A stretch of DNA of 64,000 nt, taken from assembly GCF_019649055.1 (NCBI RefSeq), contig NW_026570222.1:558001-622000 (forward strand), read 5' to 3'. Below the pieces are notes generated by a model, which saw only the letters and a program-made list of their open reading frames with translations, was not told the DNA's origin and ran no database searches. Numbering within the stretch: position 1 is the first letter of the stretch; the number at the start of each line of letters is the position of its first letter. The DNA is from Paramacrobiotus metropolitanus (taxonomy: Eukaryota > Tardigrada > Eutardigrada > Parachela > Macrobiotidae). This document shows, piece after piece, positions 22,138 through 37,202 of the stretch. Position numbers and translations under genes: made by a program.

Positions 22138-24608
22138 TCACTTTCTATAAATAATGTGGTTAACTGTAATAACAACGATGCTCGCAAACGCCCACATATT
22201 AATTAACACAATCCAAAAGAAATGGTGGAACGGCGATCGGTATGGTAATTTTGTTCCGGCTGTATCTGGTATTAATCGCAAAACCATTTTCCGTGAACAA
22301 TATACCATCATGGCAGGAATTACGTATTGGATCCCGCATCCAGCGTACGATCCTGAAAAAAACCATGCATGAGAAAAAAAACCATATAAACGTAAAGCTA
22401 ATAAAAGTACAAAGTACTGAGAGGCAGATATTGTCCATCGGCCATCCTCCATATCCTGTCCAAATCTAATTCTTACCGGTAATGCCAACCAGAATCTGCA
22501 CTTCGTCGGTCAAGAGAGCAATACAGATGGGCGGTATAAGTGTGATCAGTGGGAATGCAAATTTTTCAATCATCCAAGGAAAATCCTTTTTCGTGAATAA
22601 TCCAAAAAGTGTACGAATGTTATTACGAAGAGTGATTCCGACAATAGGGAACGTGCTTGACAGAGTAAATACGGGAAAGAGTGCCAGGAAATAACGAATG
22701 ACATCGGGTGCAATCTGCGATTTATCGCCAACGTCGAAGAAGTTCAGTGTATACAAATCTTTAGGCTGCTTGTACAGAAAAACTCCAGTGAGTGCCAATA
22801 GTAGATACAAGCATAATGCGGAAAAATAATCCCCAAATATTAATCCATAAACTCTGGATTTGTGACGGATGGGCGTGACGACGCCCGGAAGCGAGTGATG
22901 GCACATGAAAGCATATACGGCCGTTCTGCGTCAGTAAAGTTAGACTATTATTAAATGGTACTGAAATTGAATATCGCTTTCTCAATATTCACTTTAATAA
23001 AATTTAAGTAGACGTAAAAATGAATAGTATTCACCCAAAAATATTTGGAAAGGCAGTGAGATCAGCCACGACGGGATGTCCTTCATTTTTCCCTTCAGCG
23101 ATCCAAATAATGGCCAATATAATCATCTAGAAAGTTTTCAAAATACAATACAGTACTTTCTCTGAAATGGCATCTACAGCAGCGACAAAGCAGATCGCTG
23201 TCAAATTGAGGACAGAATCCATTGCAACTTACCATAATCAGGGCGACCCAGCGTGTTGCGGATGTAACGATTTGAAGGTACTTCGTTTTTTGGACGTTGA
23301 AGAACAAGAATGGCCCCAAAGTGCATGCAAAAACCGCCTTCATGAGATAGAAAATACTGTCAAACATATTCATAAAAATTCGATGCCTTATTTACCACAA
23401 ATATACGGTAAGCGTTTCGTCGAGACAAATTTTCAGCCGTAGCCCAACATGGATCGTCTTCAGTCATGTTGAACACTGAACTTCCATTCACAAATGTGCT
23501 AATAAAAAAGGATGAGGGTTTAATGACTGTTTGGTTTCCTGAAGGACCTGACTAAACATGAGAAACCGACCATGCGATGTCACGAAGACTTTTGGGAACG
23601 GCAGTGGCATAAATGGCTAAATCGCCGAACAGATAGATAACCATGCAGGCATAAAAAAGATAGATCCCAACTGCAAAGATTAAGATGTTTAACCTGAAAT
23701 CGGCACGAAAACCTGACTTCCTTACTGCGCCTGTAAAACATGCCCGCCATTTGACCCTTAAAAGAAACAATGCATAAAGACCAGTACGAAATAATGCCCA
23801 ATATTTTCCCCAAATACCAATTCAATACGCTTGCGTATTTGGAACACGGTGCTGTCTTCCGGTAACAGTTCGCGAGTATCAATCAGCGGCTCATGATCAG
23901 AAATTATTTCTGGCGATGACTCCCTTTCACCGCGACTGCTTTCTGTTTCCTGAAATCCATACTCACGGAAATATTACTTACTTATGAAAACGAACAGGCA
24001 ATAAAATTCCTGCTACCTCATCTTTTCCGACGGAAGTGTCGAATTTTTTTATCCTGAGAATTGCATTGGCATTTGACATAGACTCCAGCACAAATGTCGC
24101 GCTAATGTAACTGCAAACCAGACACTTTAAGCAAATAACAAACTCCACTAACCGTTTCCGGAAAAATTTATGTTAAACATAGGCTTAATAATTTTATTTG
24201 ACTGTTCCGAATTTGGGTTACGAACTTCCGACTTACAAAATTTAACGAATCGATTTTCTAATTTGCGATCGATAAACGCAAATCAACAACCGATAAAAAC
24301 ATGCTGTTCGTAACTCGCACATCATGCACACGCACGACAAACCTCATGAAACCAATTATGGACAGCACGATTGTCCCCAAAACATATCCCGCCTGAGAAA
24401 ACGCCTTCGGCAAAGTCAGCGCACCAGTTCCGACGATAAGGTTGAAGATGAAGAAAAAACCCACCTACAAAATGATATGTAAACGGTACGGGCAAGCCTT
24501 ACAATTTGGTCAAAGAACGGCGTCATGAGAACAATTCGCCACTGTGCAGCATTAACGTACCGCAGGCGAGTAGGATGATCCAGGGTCGGTCAGACTATCT
24601 CCCGCCAT
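22138..24608 (-). CDS. TMEM104: TMEM104-like multi-pass membrane protein (amino acid transporter superfamily)
   Basis: The first exon, 24608-24561, begins MAGDSLTDPGSSYSPA. Later exons lie near 24468-24345, 24111-24020, 23952-23820, 23757-23730, 23675-23560, 23536-23415, 23370-23233, 23127-23040, 22925-22474 and 22355-22138 (TGA). Recognised family segments are FNLIVGTGALTLPKAF, VIYLFGDLAIYATAVP, LGPFLFFNVQKTKYLQI, KDLYTLNFFDVGDKS, FPIVGITLRNN and AGCGIQYVIPAMMVY. About 11 hydrophobic segments are expected. The family belongs to the APC/AAAP fold; its transported substrate is not firmly established. The luminal or extracellular loop carries an NMT glycosylation sequon and a conserved cysteine. 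The gene is tail to tail with SLC9C, 130 bp apart. Middle exon borders (23560-23760) are approximate because of several tiny introns. Confidence 0.92.
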
Positions 24609-25499
24609 GATTGTGAGATTTCAAGGAGCAAGGTATAAAGTATCTGAGCTGTTAAGGAAATGTATAAACTCAAAATATAACACCCAAAGAACTCCTAGCT
24701 GGTATTCACACTTGTACAGCACGGACTTCGCAGGCCGCAGCTGATGCATAATCACTGATACAACGACAAAAATGCTTACGAATGCACATGCAAAAACTCT
24801 CTTACATCCTCACAGGTGCGGTAACAGCGATGGAATATCGATTTCCAAGAATATTTATGACGTATGAAATCCCCAGTTTCATTGGAATTTCAGGAATGCG
24901 ACGCACGTGAACGCTGCGGAGAGCATTATGCAGTGATTAGTAGCACTTTACAAATCCGCAGGCTAGGAAACAACTGCAGGCATCAAGTGGCCAAAACTTA
25001 ATCTGAATAACACCAACAAAACCCTTCAAATTCTAATAATTTCCTAACAACAAATATTATGCTATTATCAGAAGTTTTTATTGATTATTAGACATTTATC
25101 AGGAAAACAGCAAAACGAAAATTTTGTCTACATTCTATATTAGTACTTTTCTGCTTTCATTAGTACTCAGTACGCGTACTCGTACTGTTGTCCACTTTTG
25201 GACTCATACTACGAAACTTGGATACCTGGGCGGTAGCAATAACGGTCCACAATTTTAAGGAAACCCCCGACCCGAACCGGCAGATCCGATCCCAAATGCT
25301 CTAAAAAGTTGAGTAAAAATTTGGATGTGTACAGTACACTGTAAAGCCACTGTAAACTGTAAAGCAGTAATGAGTAAATGTTTCCTCGAAACTTGAAAGT
25401 CAGTACAAATATAATTTTGGCTAGTGTTATTTCCTTCCGTTTACCGCGATATTATTTCCGTGCTTTGCTGTGGATTCCTTCCTTGTATTCTTTATCGCC
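24609..25499. promoter_or_regulatory. Divergent intergenic region TMEM104/DHDDS
   Basis: 890 bp between two divergent start codons, so it should hold the promoters and 5' UTRs of both genes. No TATA box stands out at the expected spacing. No coding signal seen. Confidence 0.5.
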
Positions 25500-26611
25500 A
25501 TGGGGGGTGGTGATACATGGATTCGGAAAGATGGACGTTCGTGGCTGCAGAAAGTTGCGTGTGATGTTGTCAAGATGGGACGAATTCCTAATCATGTGGC
25601 TTTCATCATGGATGGCAATCGAAGATTTGCTAAACGACTGCATATTGACCGTGCGCAGGGACATCTGATGGGATTCGATAAACTAACAGAGACTCTAGAG
25701 TGGTGCTCGGATCTGGGAATAACGGAAGTTACAGTTTATGCCTTCAGTATTGAGAATTTTAAACGTTCCAAAGAAGAAGTGGATTGTTTAATGGAACTTG
25801 CCAGACAGAAGTTTGGCGTACTGTTATCCGAAAGGTAAGATTGACGGCTGCTTTCTGTGGCATCAACACAGTATTATTTTGCAGAGAAAAACTCCATCAA
25901 CATGGTGTTTGTGTGAGAATCATTGGAAATTTGCATATGCTGCCGTTGGATATTCAGGAAATTGCCAACGAAATAATGGAGATGACATCTGAAAATAATC
26001 GGTGCGTTTCTCCGCTTGACTATTAATTTACTCATAGTTTTAACTTTCCCTTTAACAAACACTGTACATTCACGTTTGTAGGGCGTTTTTAAATGTTTGC
26101 ATGGCGTACACAGCACGGGAAGAAATAGCACACTCTGTAAAGGAATTGGCCACGTTGGCAGTCAATGGGGACATTAGACTAGAGTAAGCTGGAAGTTCCA
26201 TAATTATAATATTTGCGAGGGATTTGCGCTTCCTTTATAGTTTCTAACTTTCTGCATCGATCTGACGAGTGACATTTTTTATATTTTTAGTGAAATCGAT
26301 GAAAAGGCGCTGTCCAGTCATTTATATACGCGGATGTCTTCCGATCCCGATTTGTTAATAAGAACTTCCGGTGAAATCCGCTTGAGTGACTTTCTTTTGT
26401 GGCAGGTATCGACAGATACACGAGTGCACGCTTTGATTATGTTTCATTTGTACCGTATGTTAATTGTATTTATGCTTTTTATCCAAAGGCGTCCCATTCC
26501 ATTTTGAGTTTCGTCGAAGTTTTGTGGCCGGATTTTAGCCTTTGGCATCTTCTGGCTTGTATACTATATTATCAACACCAGATTTCCTACCGCACTGCAG
26601 ACGAGATATGA
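25500..26611 (+). CDS. DHDDS: Dehydrodolichyl diphosphate synthase, catalytic subunit
   Basis: Five exons: 25500-25834, 25885-26001, 26082-26183, 26291-26405 and 26489-26611. They join in frame to 263 residues. The protein extends farnesyl diphosphate with isopentenyl diphosphate units in cis to make the dolichol precursor for N-glycosylation, acting at the ER with a NUS1/NgBR partner. Family signatures are [14 protein letters not shown] (catalytic Asp and diphosphate-binding Arg), the [14 protein letters not shown] helix, [19 protein letters not shown], and [15 protein letters not shown] followed by VLWPDF. The ATG at 25500 is the first in-frame Met and gives an N-terminus ([15 protein letters not shown]) like other animal DHDDS. 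The C-terminus stops soon after the catalytic fold, so the long charged tail of the human protein is missing. Confidence 0.96.
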
Positions 26612-27366
26612 CATTCCTTTCAACAGATTCCTTTCAGCAGTATGTCTCACTGCTGTTTTACGAATTATTCGTTTCTTTCGGTGAATTTGAAATGTGTTAA
26701 TGTCGGGTTTTACACAGCAAAAATTGTGGTCGCTGTCTCGTTGTCAGTCGTTGATACTTCTTAAAAGGAGAAGACACTCACTTGAGACAACAACAGTTTT
26801 GCTTATTACCTTAGGTGTGTTGTATTTCAGACGTACCAGTTTGTGGAAAATTTTATTCTCTTCAAAATAAAAAAAATACAGTTCGATATTTTATAAACCT
26901 CTGGCTCTGTTCGCCAAAACTTCAGCACTTGTGGCTGTACCTTATTCTGTGACCGCGTTTTCGGTCAGTTAGTTCAAGATTTGTCTGAATTCGGAAACCA
27001 GTCTGCGCCATACGATGAAATTCAAGTTAAAAAACCTTTAACAAAAGTCCACATTTTGTGCCACCAGCAAAATTTCATGACACACACCGTTTAACAGAGA
27101 TGTACCACATAGAATATATAAAATCAAACAAGCTAACTAAAGAAATTACTAATTAAAATTTCTTAAAATCATGGCATATGCATTGGAATTCCATAATTAC
27201 ACATTCATATTGACATCTCAAGCTTGAGCGAAGCAATCTATATTTTTACAGGCAGTGAAAAAAATTAAAATTTGGCCAAGCCGTAATTAACCTGAAAATG
27301 TCATCGTCAAAATTCCTTGCGCAACTCTGAATTTTCACTACGAGTACAGTACTTGCAATAAGTGAT
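26612..27366. other. Convergent intergenic region
   Basis: 3' flank of DHDDS with an AATAAA-like signal near 26864, then AT-rich sequence toward the 3' end of the minus-strand gene at 27367. No coding signal found. Confidence 0.5.
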
Positions 27367-28634
27367 CTAATCGCTAGTCCCACTGGAACTCCCGCTGAAA
27401 CTTCCAAACAAGCTTTCCTGGGTGTCGGGCAATCCGTCACGGTCAAAACTGTTGCGGTACTGTGATTCCGGCGTATCATCAGCTAGGACAAACTGGGCCG
27501 TCTTCAGTGGTGTTTCAAAATTCATGTATCGGAAGCAGCGATCAATAATGCAGTCGGGAGCAGCGTCTTTGACCTCCGACCGAGGTGTAGACTGGATCTC
27601 AGGCACCTGAGAAAAACCTGGCGGGGGAATGGGATCGCCGTTTTCGTCCAAGAGCAACACCTGGGTGGGCTCTAATTCCTCCGCATCTTGCAAGGAATTC
27701 TGAGTCAGCTGCGAAAATGTCACGGGAGTATTTACCGGTGACGGTGTTCGTTTTGGCCTCACTGCCACGGGATTATTCAAGAATGATATACCGTTGACCA
27801 TGTTTCCATAGACGCAGGGCACGTCCTCCATTTCATCGTCGGAAAGGTCAAAGTCGTCGCAGGTGTGCGCGACTGCTGCCGGCGTCCCAGGTATCTCAGC
27901 GTCAGGAGTCGCAGGAATAACCAAAACACCATCAGAAGCGCAACTGGATCCGCTTCGTCCTCTTTTTCGATGCGACATTAACGTTCGTTTCGTTGGTAGA
28001 TCTGAGTTTAATGTGCAGGTCAACAAATTCTTAGGAAAAGGCCCATAAAATACTACTCCCGGCACATCTGCCTGATCAGCACCCTTCTCGGTGCGGTTTT
28101 CCTCTCCGTCCACGGCGTGGTCGTGTTGGTTTACAGGGTGAGATTCCGCTTCCGGTTTATCGGGAGTTGCGTCATAATCATATGGCTGAGTACAATTTTT
28201 CTCCGATTCCACATTTTTATACTGTCCCAGAGGAATTTCTGCACAGATACCAGCAGCCTCCTGTGGTTGCCCGTCATGCGAATGTGCAGCATTTTGCTGA
28301 TCGGCGGCAACATTGGCGCAATCAGTCTTCTTTTTCGGATTCCTGTCAATAATTTCCTCTTCTATCTCGGCTTTCGGTTCCAGAACGTTGCAGTACTTCT
28401 TCGATTTTTTGGGAGTGTGGTCGATGCCCAATCTTCCCTGTGCAGTCAGCCTGTAGTACTGCGTCGCAGTGGTTTCGCATTCCGATGGGTCTATGTCCTC
28501 AACGTCGGAGGTGCCTTCCGTAGTATTTTTCAGTTTCAGATCTTCAATGGGTGGCAGTTTTTGTTTTCGCAGCGGACGCATACGCACACGTGCGCCGAGA
28601 CGGTTGACGTTACAACGCTGTCGCTTCGGACCGT
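27367..28634 (-). CDS. Unrecognised disordered, probably nuclear protein (main 3' exon)
   Basis: A 422-codon open exon ends in TAG at 27369 and begins at a CTTGCAG acceptor at 28635. I do not recognise the protein. It starts with a basic cluster (ARVRMRPLRKQK), then is rich in Glu, Asp, Pro, Ser and Thr, with several TP/SP sites (PKRTPSPVNTPVTF, ATPDAEIPGTP) suggestive of proline-directed phosphorylation. It ends in a Ser/Gly-rich tail. Upstream exons must exist. Candidates on the same strand are about 29032-28968, reading GFSKNWEAISEFEKY with a SANT-like look and a donor whose phase fits this exon, and 29360-29301, beginning MEQIDKKSEVPANAQ. The frame between those two does not join cleanly, so an exon may be missing. 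Confidence 0.6.
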
Positions 28635-30529
28635 CTGCAAGATGAAACCGACCAAGTACAACAACCACAACCTCTCTCTTTGTTAAATTAATCTACTGAC
28701 CATGCTTTATGCAGCCAGCAAACCCGTGATCTGTATCAGAATTCTGGTGGGTAGTACACAAAGTGCTTTGATAAGCAGATATTATCAGCGAGTTAAAATC
28801 ATTAAAAGATCATTAGCATTTGTAATCGTGCCGGATTTTCACATCTTGCTAAATGGAGGTTATACGCTGACATCACACCGCTTGCGGTAAATGCCTCATC
28901 ACACTCTACTTGACTACTTGTATACCTTCTTGCCTATTGCGAGAGCGCGGCACCGTATTTTTCGAATTCGCTGATCGCTTCCCAGTTTTTGGAAAATCCG
29001 ACTGCACCTATTAAACAAACAATGTCTTCTGCAAGAAAGAACTGGCAGCAAAATTTGTTGCTTTACTCTATAGCACATAATAGAATATAGCCATAAGGCT
29101 CATAACGCGCTTCGACGCCTTGTTAAAAATCAAAAAACATCGACGTCTCCAGTCTCCATTGGCTAAAGCTAACTTAGTAATTTCAAATTCAATTATTTCT
29201 GTTTGCTAGCACCCGTGTCGATTTGTATATTTTACCTACGGAAAAGAAGTACGAAAGCAAATCATGAAGGGCTTTTTTGACAATTATTATTAGACCTTAC
29301 CCATTTAGGCTTCGCCTGCGCGTTGGCAGGAACTTCAGATTTTTTATCAATCTGCTCCATAGTATAATGCTAACTGTAAGTCTCCAGTGGCTTTGGCTTG
29401 TCGACAAACCGCTCACTCTTCATAGTGCGTGGTCCGACATTCGCTAGACAGGGATTGCATTTAGTTATTTGTTGCCAAGACGGAAGGAAACACAAATTCA
29501 GAAACGCGAAAAGCAGACCTCAGAATCCGATGCGTAAGAAATGTCAAAATGGATTTAAGCAGAAAACAACACCAGTAAGAAATGCATACTAGTAATCAAT
29601 TTGCAACGGGAAATCAAAGAGGCATTATCAAATCCAGTCAGAAGGGGAGTCCATAACCATTCATTTTACTTTTACTTGCAGTTACTGCCCACAAAAGCTA
29701 CAGTGAGATTTTGCTATTCCTGTATTCCAGCAGTGAAGAAAAAAAAATCATTGTGATCTCATCTCGAATCACCAATCAGATGATGCTGAGCTTATTAATA
29801 ATTTTTCGATACGATGAATCACAAGGTCTATTAGACGGTTTAGACCAACGATTGACACCGATTGTCAAAATAAGTCCACCGGAGGATCGCCAACAAACAA
29901 CCGTATCACGGTATCAGGACGTCACTGGCCGTTATTAAAATATGAAGTATCCGCTTCTCAGAGGCAGACTTCCGAAATGCGGACGCATATCACTATGCGC
30001 AAGCGGTAGACGAACTCAAGCTATGGCAGCTGAGTATGGCTGCTATGCGGTACTCAAGGTTTCAACTTTGCAAAACAAACGCCAATAAAAAAAAACTTTA
30101 GGCACGAATCGAATGTTGTGAATAGTAACACAGCTTCGTGTGACCTTCTAAAGAATTTAACGCTACAGTATTTTCACAACTAAGGTTCATGAGGTGGTAA
30201 CTCTACATAAGGAAAAACACTGCGTAATCAAAAAAAAGAAGCGAAATTTTATACAATACTTTATACCAAATTCACCAATAATTATTTTAATGGGCAATAC
30301 AGGTACGTAATTGTTTGATCAGCTGACAGTTTACGGGAAAGAATCTTTATAAACCAACAATTTCCGAAATATTTTTCATTAAGTACCTCCGCCGAAAACG
30401 ATAGCAGTGTCACTGTTTTGAATGATTTTTATCTTACTACATAATTGCAGAAAGTCGAAGCCAGGTAAAACCACAAGTACTAGTAACTTATACGAAAAAC
30501 AACGACAGTGTGCCACAAATCTGCAAAGT
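28635..30529. other. Intergenic/5' region with possible upstream exons
   Basis: Holds the candidate 5' exons of the minus-strand disordered protein (28968-29032 and 29301-29360) and the 3' flank of the Rab gene. Otherwise AT-rich with no recognisable coding sequence. Confidence 0.4.
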
Positions 30530-34050
<3,521 letters not shown>

Positions 34051-35181
34051 TCCGGCTGTAACGCGTCCCGTTGATCCCAGTTCTTTCCCAATGTAACATC
34101 TAATTACATTAATGCCACTGTATACTTATTTGTCTTCTCAATAAGATTGCCCAGAGTTGGATGCAACCACAGACGTGTATGTTTGCATCTGTATTGCGTT
34201 CTGTTGATCAGTGTTTGCAGACATCGACCAGTGTATTTAAATCGTCGCTGCGTCCGAAGCTAGGAAGACTTGTGTAGCAGGTAACGAATCCACGCTACTT
34301 CCAGCCGATTATTTATAATTAACGTTGCTAAAACGCCGGAATGGAGGAAAAGAAATACTGTGTTTATAAAGGAGCGTCTAAAATGTTATTTTACAAATGA
34401 TCGCAGATGATTCCATTATCCGAAGGAACTGCGCTAGCGCGCACTTATTGTCCATATGGCTCCATATGCAGTCCTTGTCGTTTATGGCATCACTGACTGG
34501 ATTACTGGCTGGCAGTTTCGGGCGTTCATGACAGGAAGTCGTGTTTGGCTGATGGTTGATTTTTCCACCCAGCTTAAGGCCAGAGCAACACGGGGAGCAA
34601 CAAAAAGATAGGAAACATAAATTAAACATATATATTTACCAGTAATCCCGGCAAGAATAGGCACGCAACAGACAGCTTCCTTCTGCACATTCGCCAACAA
34701 GTGACTTACAGTAGAAGGCATTTCCTCTTTCAGACCCCGCCTGATAATCGATCTGCTCAACAGGAAGCTGTGGTATACGGTAAGTTAGCGGCAGCAATGC
34801 CAAATAACTCCCTACGTGCACCAGTGCCGGCTTATACGGTGCAGCCGGATGCATCGTCCCCATGCGTCTGGAGTCGTGATGATGGCTAGCTAAAGTGCCA
34901 ACTGCCACGGTTCAAAATGGCTTCGTAATGGGATAATGGTCTGATCCCGATTCGATTGCCAAAGAGCACAATAGGCCAACCTAGGGCTGTTAGTATGAAG
35001 TGTGGACCTTATTAATACAAGGTCCGAAGGAAACACGATTGAAGAGTCAAATGTCGGAACCTAAACGCGACTAAATTGGCATCGTTATGACCGGAAAAGT
35101 CCGAGTTTAAGTATATGCAACTATGTGCCGATGGCGAGCAGACAATATAAATAGAAAACTATGGACTATCGACAAGGAAAC
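34051..35181. other. Rab upstream region and left flank of the LTR element
   Basis: Contains the presumed Rab promoter and the weak Cys-rich frames described separately. The base before the LTR is the left target flank (GGAAAC). The matching right flank lies beyond the window, so a target-site duplication cannot be scored. Confidence 0.5.
34378..34908 (-). CDS. Possible small cysteine-rich secreted protein (weak)
   Basis: Two minus-strand frames, upstream 34908-34636 and downstream 34629-34378, are separated by a plausible GTAAAT...TTAAG intron (about 34642-34580). The first has a hydrophobic stretch (GSYLALLPLTYRIPQLP), then four cysteines within about 25 residues. The second also has spaced cysteines. 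Splicing gives different C-termini depending on the donor phase. I do not recognise a family, and codon bias gives no support. Confidence 0.2.
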
Positions 35182-35418
35182 TGACGTGTACTGGCGTCCC
35201 TTAGTACACATCGGTACTACTTTACTACTTCTACCCCTACTACTAAGGCTTAGGCTTTACTACAACTTCTACGCGAGTCCTGACCCCGAGTCTCTAGTTC
35301 GACTTCTCAGAAATCTCCAGCAGAGAACTTTGACCGCGACTTGCCATTTCGACTTGACCGCGCTTCAATGACGTAGCTCAACCTATTGTTCTAGTGTACT
35401 AGTTGACCTCATGTTCTC

Positions 35419-35463
35419 ATTAGTCCACGTGTAGAGATGCAGCGGTGTGATTAGTCCACGTGT
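35419..35463 (+). promoter_or_regulatory. Duplicated E-box motif in LTR U3
   Basis: ATTAGTCCACGTGT occurs at 35419-35432 and again at 35450-35463, about 100 bp upstream of the TATA box. CACGTG is a canonical bHLH site. The pair is a likely enhancer; the binding protein is unknown. The same pair is in the 3' LTR. Confidence 0.45.
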
Positions 35464-35558
35464 CCTTAGATGTCTTCTATTGGCTAGCGTGTAAATCCCT
35501 ATTGTTCTCAGACCCGTACCTGCGCGTACGAAGAGCCAGCACTTGCGGTGCCCAGGGC

Positions 35559-35568
35559 TATATAAGGC
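35559..35568 (+). promoter_or_regulatory. LTR TATA box
   Basis: CTATATAAGG, the only strong TATA box in the LTR. RNA would start near 35590-35600, giving U3 of about 410 bp and R+U5 of about 565 bp. Confidence 0.7.
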
Positions 35569-36158
35569 GCTCGTCGCCCATTGTAATGTCAAGAGTTGTA
35601 ATCCCAACAAAAGTAGAGTCTTGTTACTCGATCTGATTAACTTCAGGCTTTTGCTCTGGTCTTCTCTTTCCAAGTGAGGCTGTTCAAACTGACCTCTGGG
35701 TGACCTTTCACCTATTGTCAGGGGTCATTCCTCTACTTCGTCGACGTGCATTATCATCTTCGGATAGTCTCGTGACGTAACAGGTTACCCACTTGATCCC
35801 ACTTGTTTGCCGTGACCTTTCGGTCTCTTCGATCTTCATGCCCTGTAGCGCCAGGTTGATGGAGTTCTCATACGCTTCAGCTACCATCTAGCGTCGGACA
35901 GGTAACGTATAACTTCACGCATCTCTTGTGCTTTCCTTTCGTGTCTTCTCTTTCAGCAGGCTTTCGAGTTCCGGATCCTCTTCTTCATCCTAGCATATCA
36001 TCTCATACTTGTACATCAACATCCTTAACCTTTCGCTCCATGAAATACATAAGAAGTTGAGATAAGAGTAGCTCTATTTTCCGACTGGTCGTGGTTGGGA
36101 AGTGCAATTTCACCACCGGCACACCGCGTTCGTTCACCCTATTCTCTATTGCACGACA

Positions 36159-36173
36159 TGGCGCCCAACGTGG
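36159..36173 (+). promoter_or_regulatory. Primer-binding site, tRNA-Lys(CUU)
   Basis: TGGCGCCCAACGTGG directly follows the LTR CA end. Its complement matches the CCA-ended 3' terminus of animal tRNA-Lys(CUU) over 15 nt, the normal minus-strand primer arrangement. Confidence 0.85.
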
Positions 36174-37202
36174 TTCAAACTTTCCCGATGGAGCAGAAAG
36201 TTTAATTTAATTTGATAGTATAATTAAATTGATGGTGCAGGATGGTTGGTGGTCAACTCGAGAGAGCCCACATTTAAGAAAGTCCGTTAGGAGCCACTAG
36301 TGTGGTGCAGGAGGTCTGCGTTCCAGTTCTGACCTAGGGTAACCGAGTCCCCCGGTTTGATTGATGTATAGATTGATTCGCACTTAGCGATATATATTTT
36401 GGGTGACAATACGGACTGAGAACAGTATAGGCACTTGAAAACTGTTCGTGTATGCGGCACTTTACGTGTCTATGATTGAAAAAGCACCGTAAGACCATTC
36501 GAGGTCAAAATTTCCTTTCATTTTATTTTCTTTTTTGAACCGGGCAAGCCAGAAAGACTACGTGAACGTGAACGGCAGAATCAGCAGGATTAGCTGATCG
36601 GAATTTGTAAGTCAAACGTGCGAATATTCGCAACCTATTTTTAGCCGTTCTTTAATATTGAATCTTCGTAAAAATGTTGAATCTTGGTAAATATGGCGTA
36701 TCCGAGTTAGCGGAGTAGCCATCGTACTACGATTTTTGAAAATTTTCGGTAATCAACAGAGCAGATATAGCTGTCTCTTGTTGTGTAACGCAGTGTCACT
36801 GTTAACTGGAAATCAGTCACAGTGTTGTAACTAGCGGTAAAATACGATTAGCAGTTGAAACCTTAAAGGTCAGCTGTAAATACGAGTTGTTTACACATGC
36901 TTGAGTGTGTGTTGTAGCAACGAGATAAATACGAGTTGTTTGCGCATGCTTGAGGGTGTGCTGTAACAACGAGATTTTCGGTCGTGTTGTCTCAGTATCG
37001 CGGAGGTTGATATTGAGTCAGCATCGTCCTAACGAAACGGTGTTGTCAGGAGTCACAGCTTTGAGTAGCGTACGTGTATTTCTGTCAAGAGCCGTGGGTC
37101 ATACGAGTTGGTTGATTCGTCAATCAACGGGTACAGTGTAACCTTCACTTTCTGAACCCAGTATTAATTGGTAAGGTTAGTCGCGGTTGCATTGCAAACA
37201 AA
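36174..37202 (+). other. Element 5' untranslated leader
   Basis: About 1 kb between primer site and ORF1 start, with no long frame. Probably holds packaging or dimerisation signals. Contains a 49-bp tandem duplication at 36877-36974. Confidence 0.6.
36877..36974 (+). repeat. 49-bp tandem duplication in leader
   Basis: 36877-36925 and 36926-36974 are head-to-tail copies starting TAAATACGAGTTGTTT and differing at about six bases. May extend a leader RNA structure. Confidence 0.85.

Larger units (their letters stand above)
35182..36158 (+). repeat. 5' long terminal repeat
   Basis: 977 bp, starting TGACGTGTAC and ending GCACGACA directly before the primer-binding site, so TG...CA ends. Matches 63052-64000 throughout by eye. 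Contains a TATA box at 35559 and a paired CACGTG motif at 35419-35463. The weak open frames in it (35123-35371 and 35383-35673) recur in the 3' LTR and are not convincing genes. Confidence 0.95.

Noticed and set aside
28117-28686. 189-codon plus-strand frame
   Set aside because: It lies opposite the longer minus-strand exon 27367-28634, which has the better composition, an acceptor and phase. The plus frame is a shadow.
35123-35673. Two open frames in the 5' LTR, repeated at 62900-63543
   Set aside because: They recur because the LTRs are the same. They lack family resemblance and overlap each other on opposite strands across promoter sequence.
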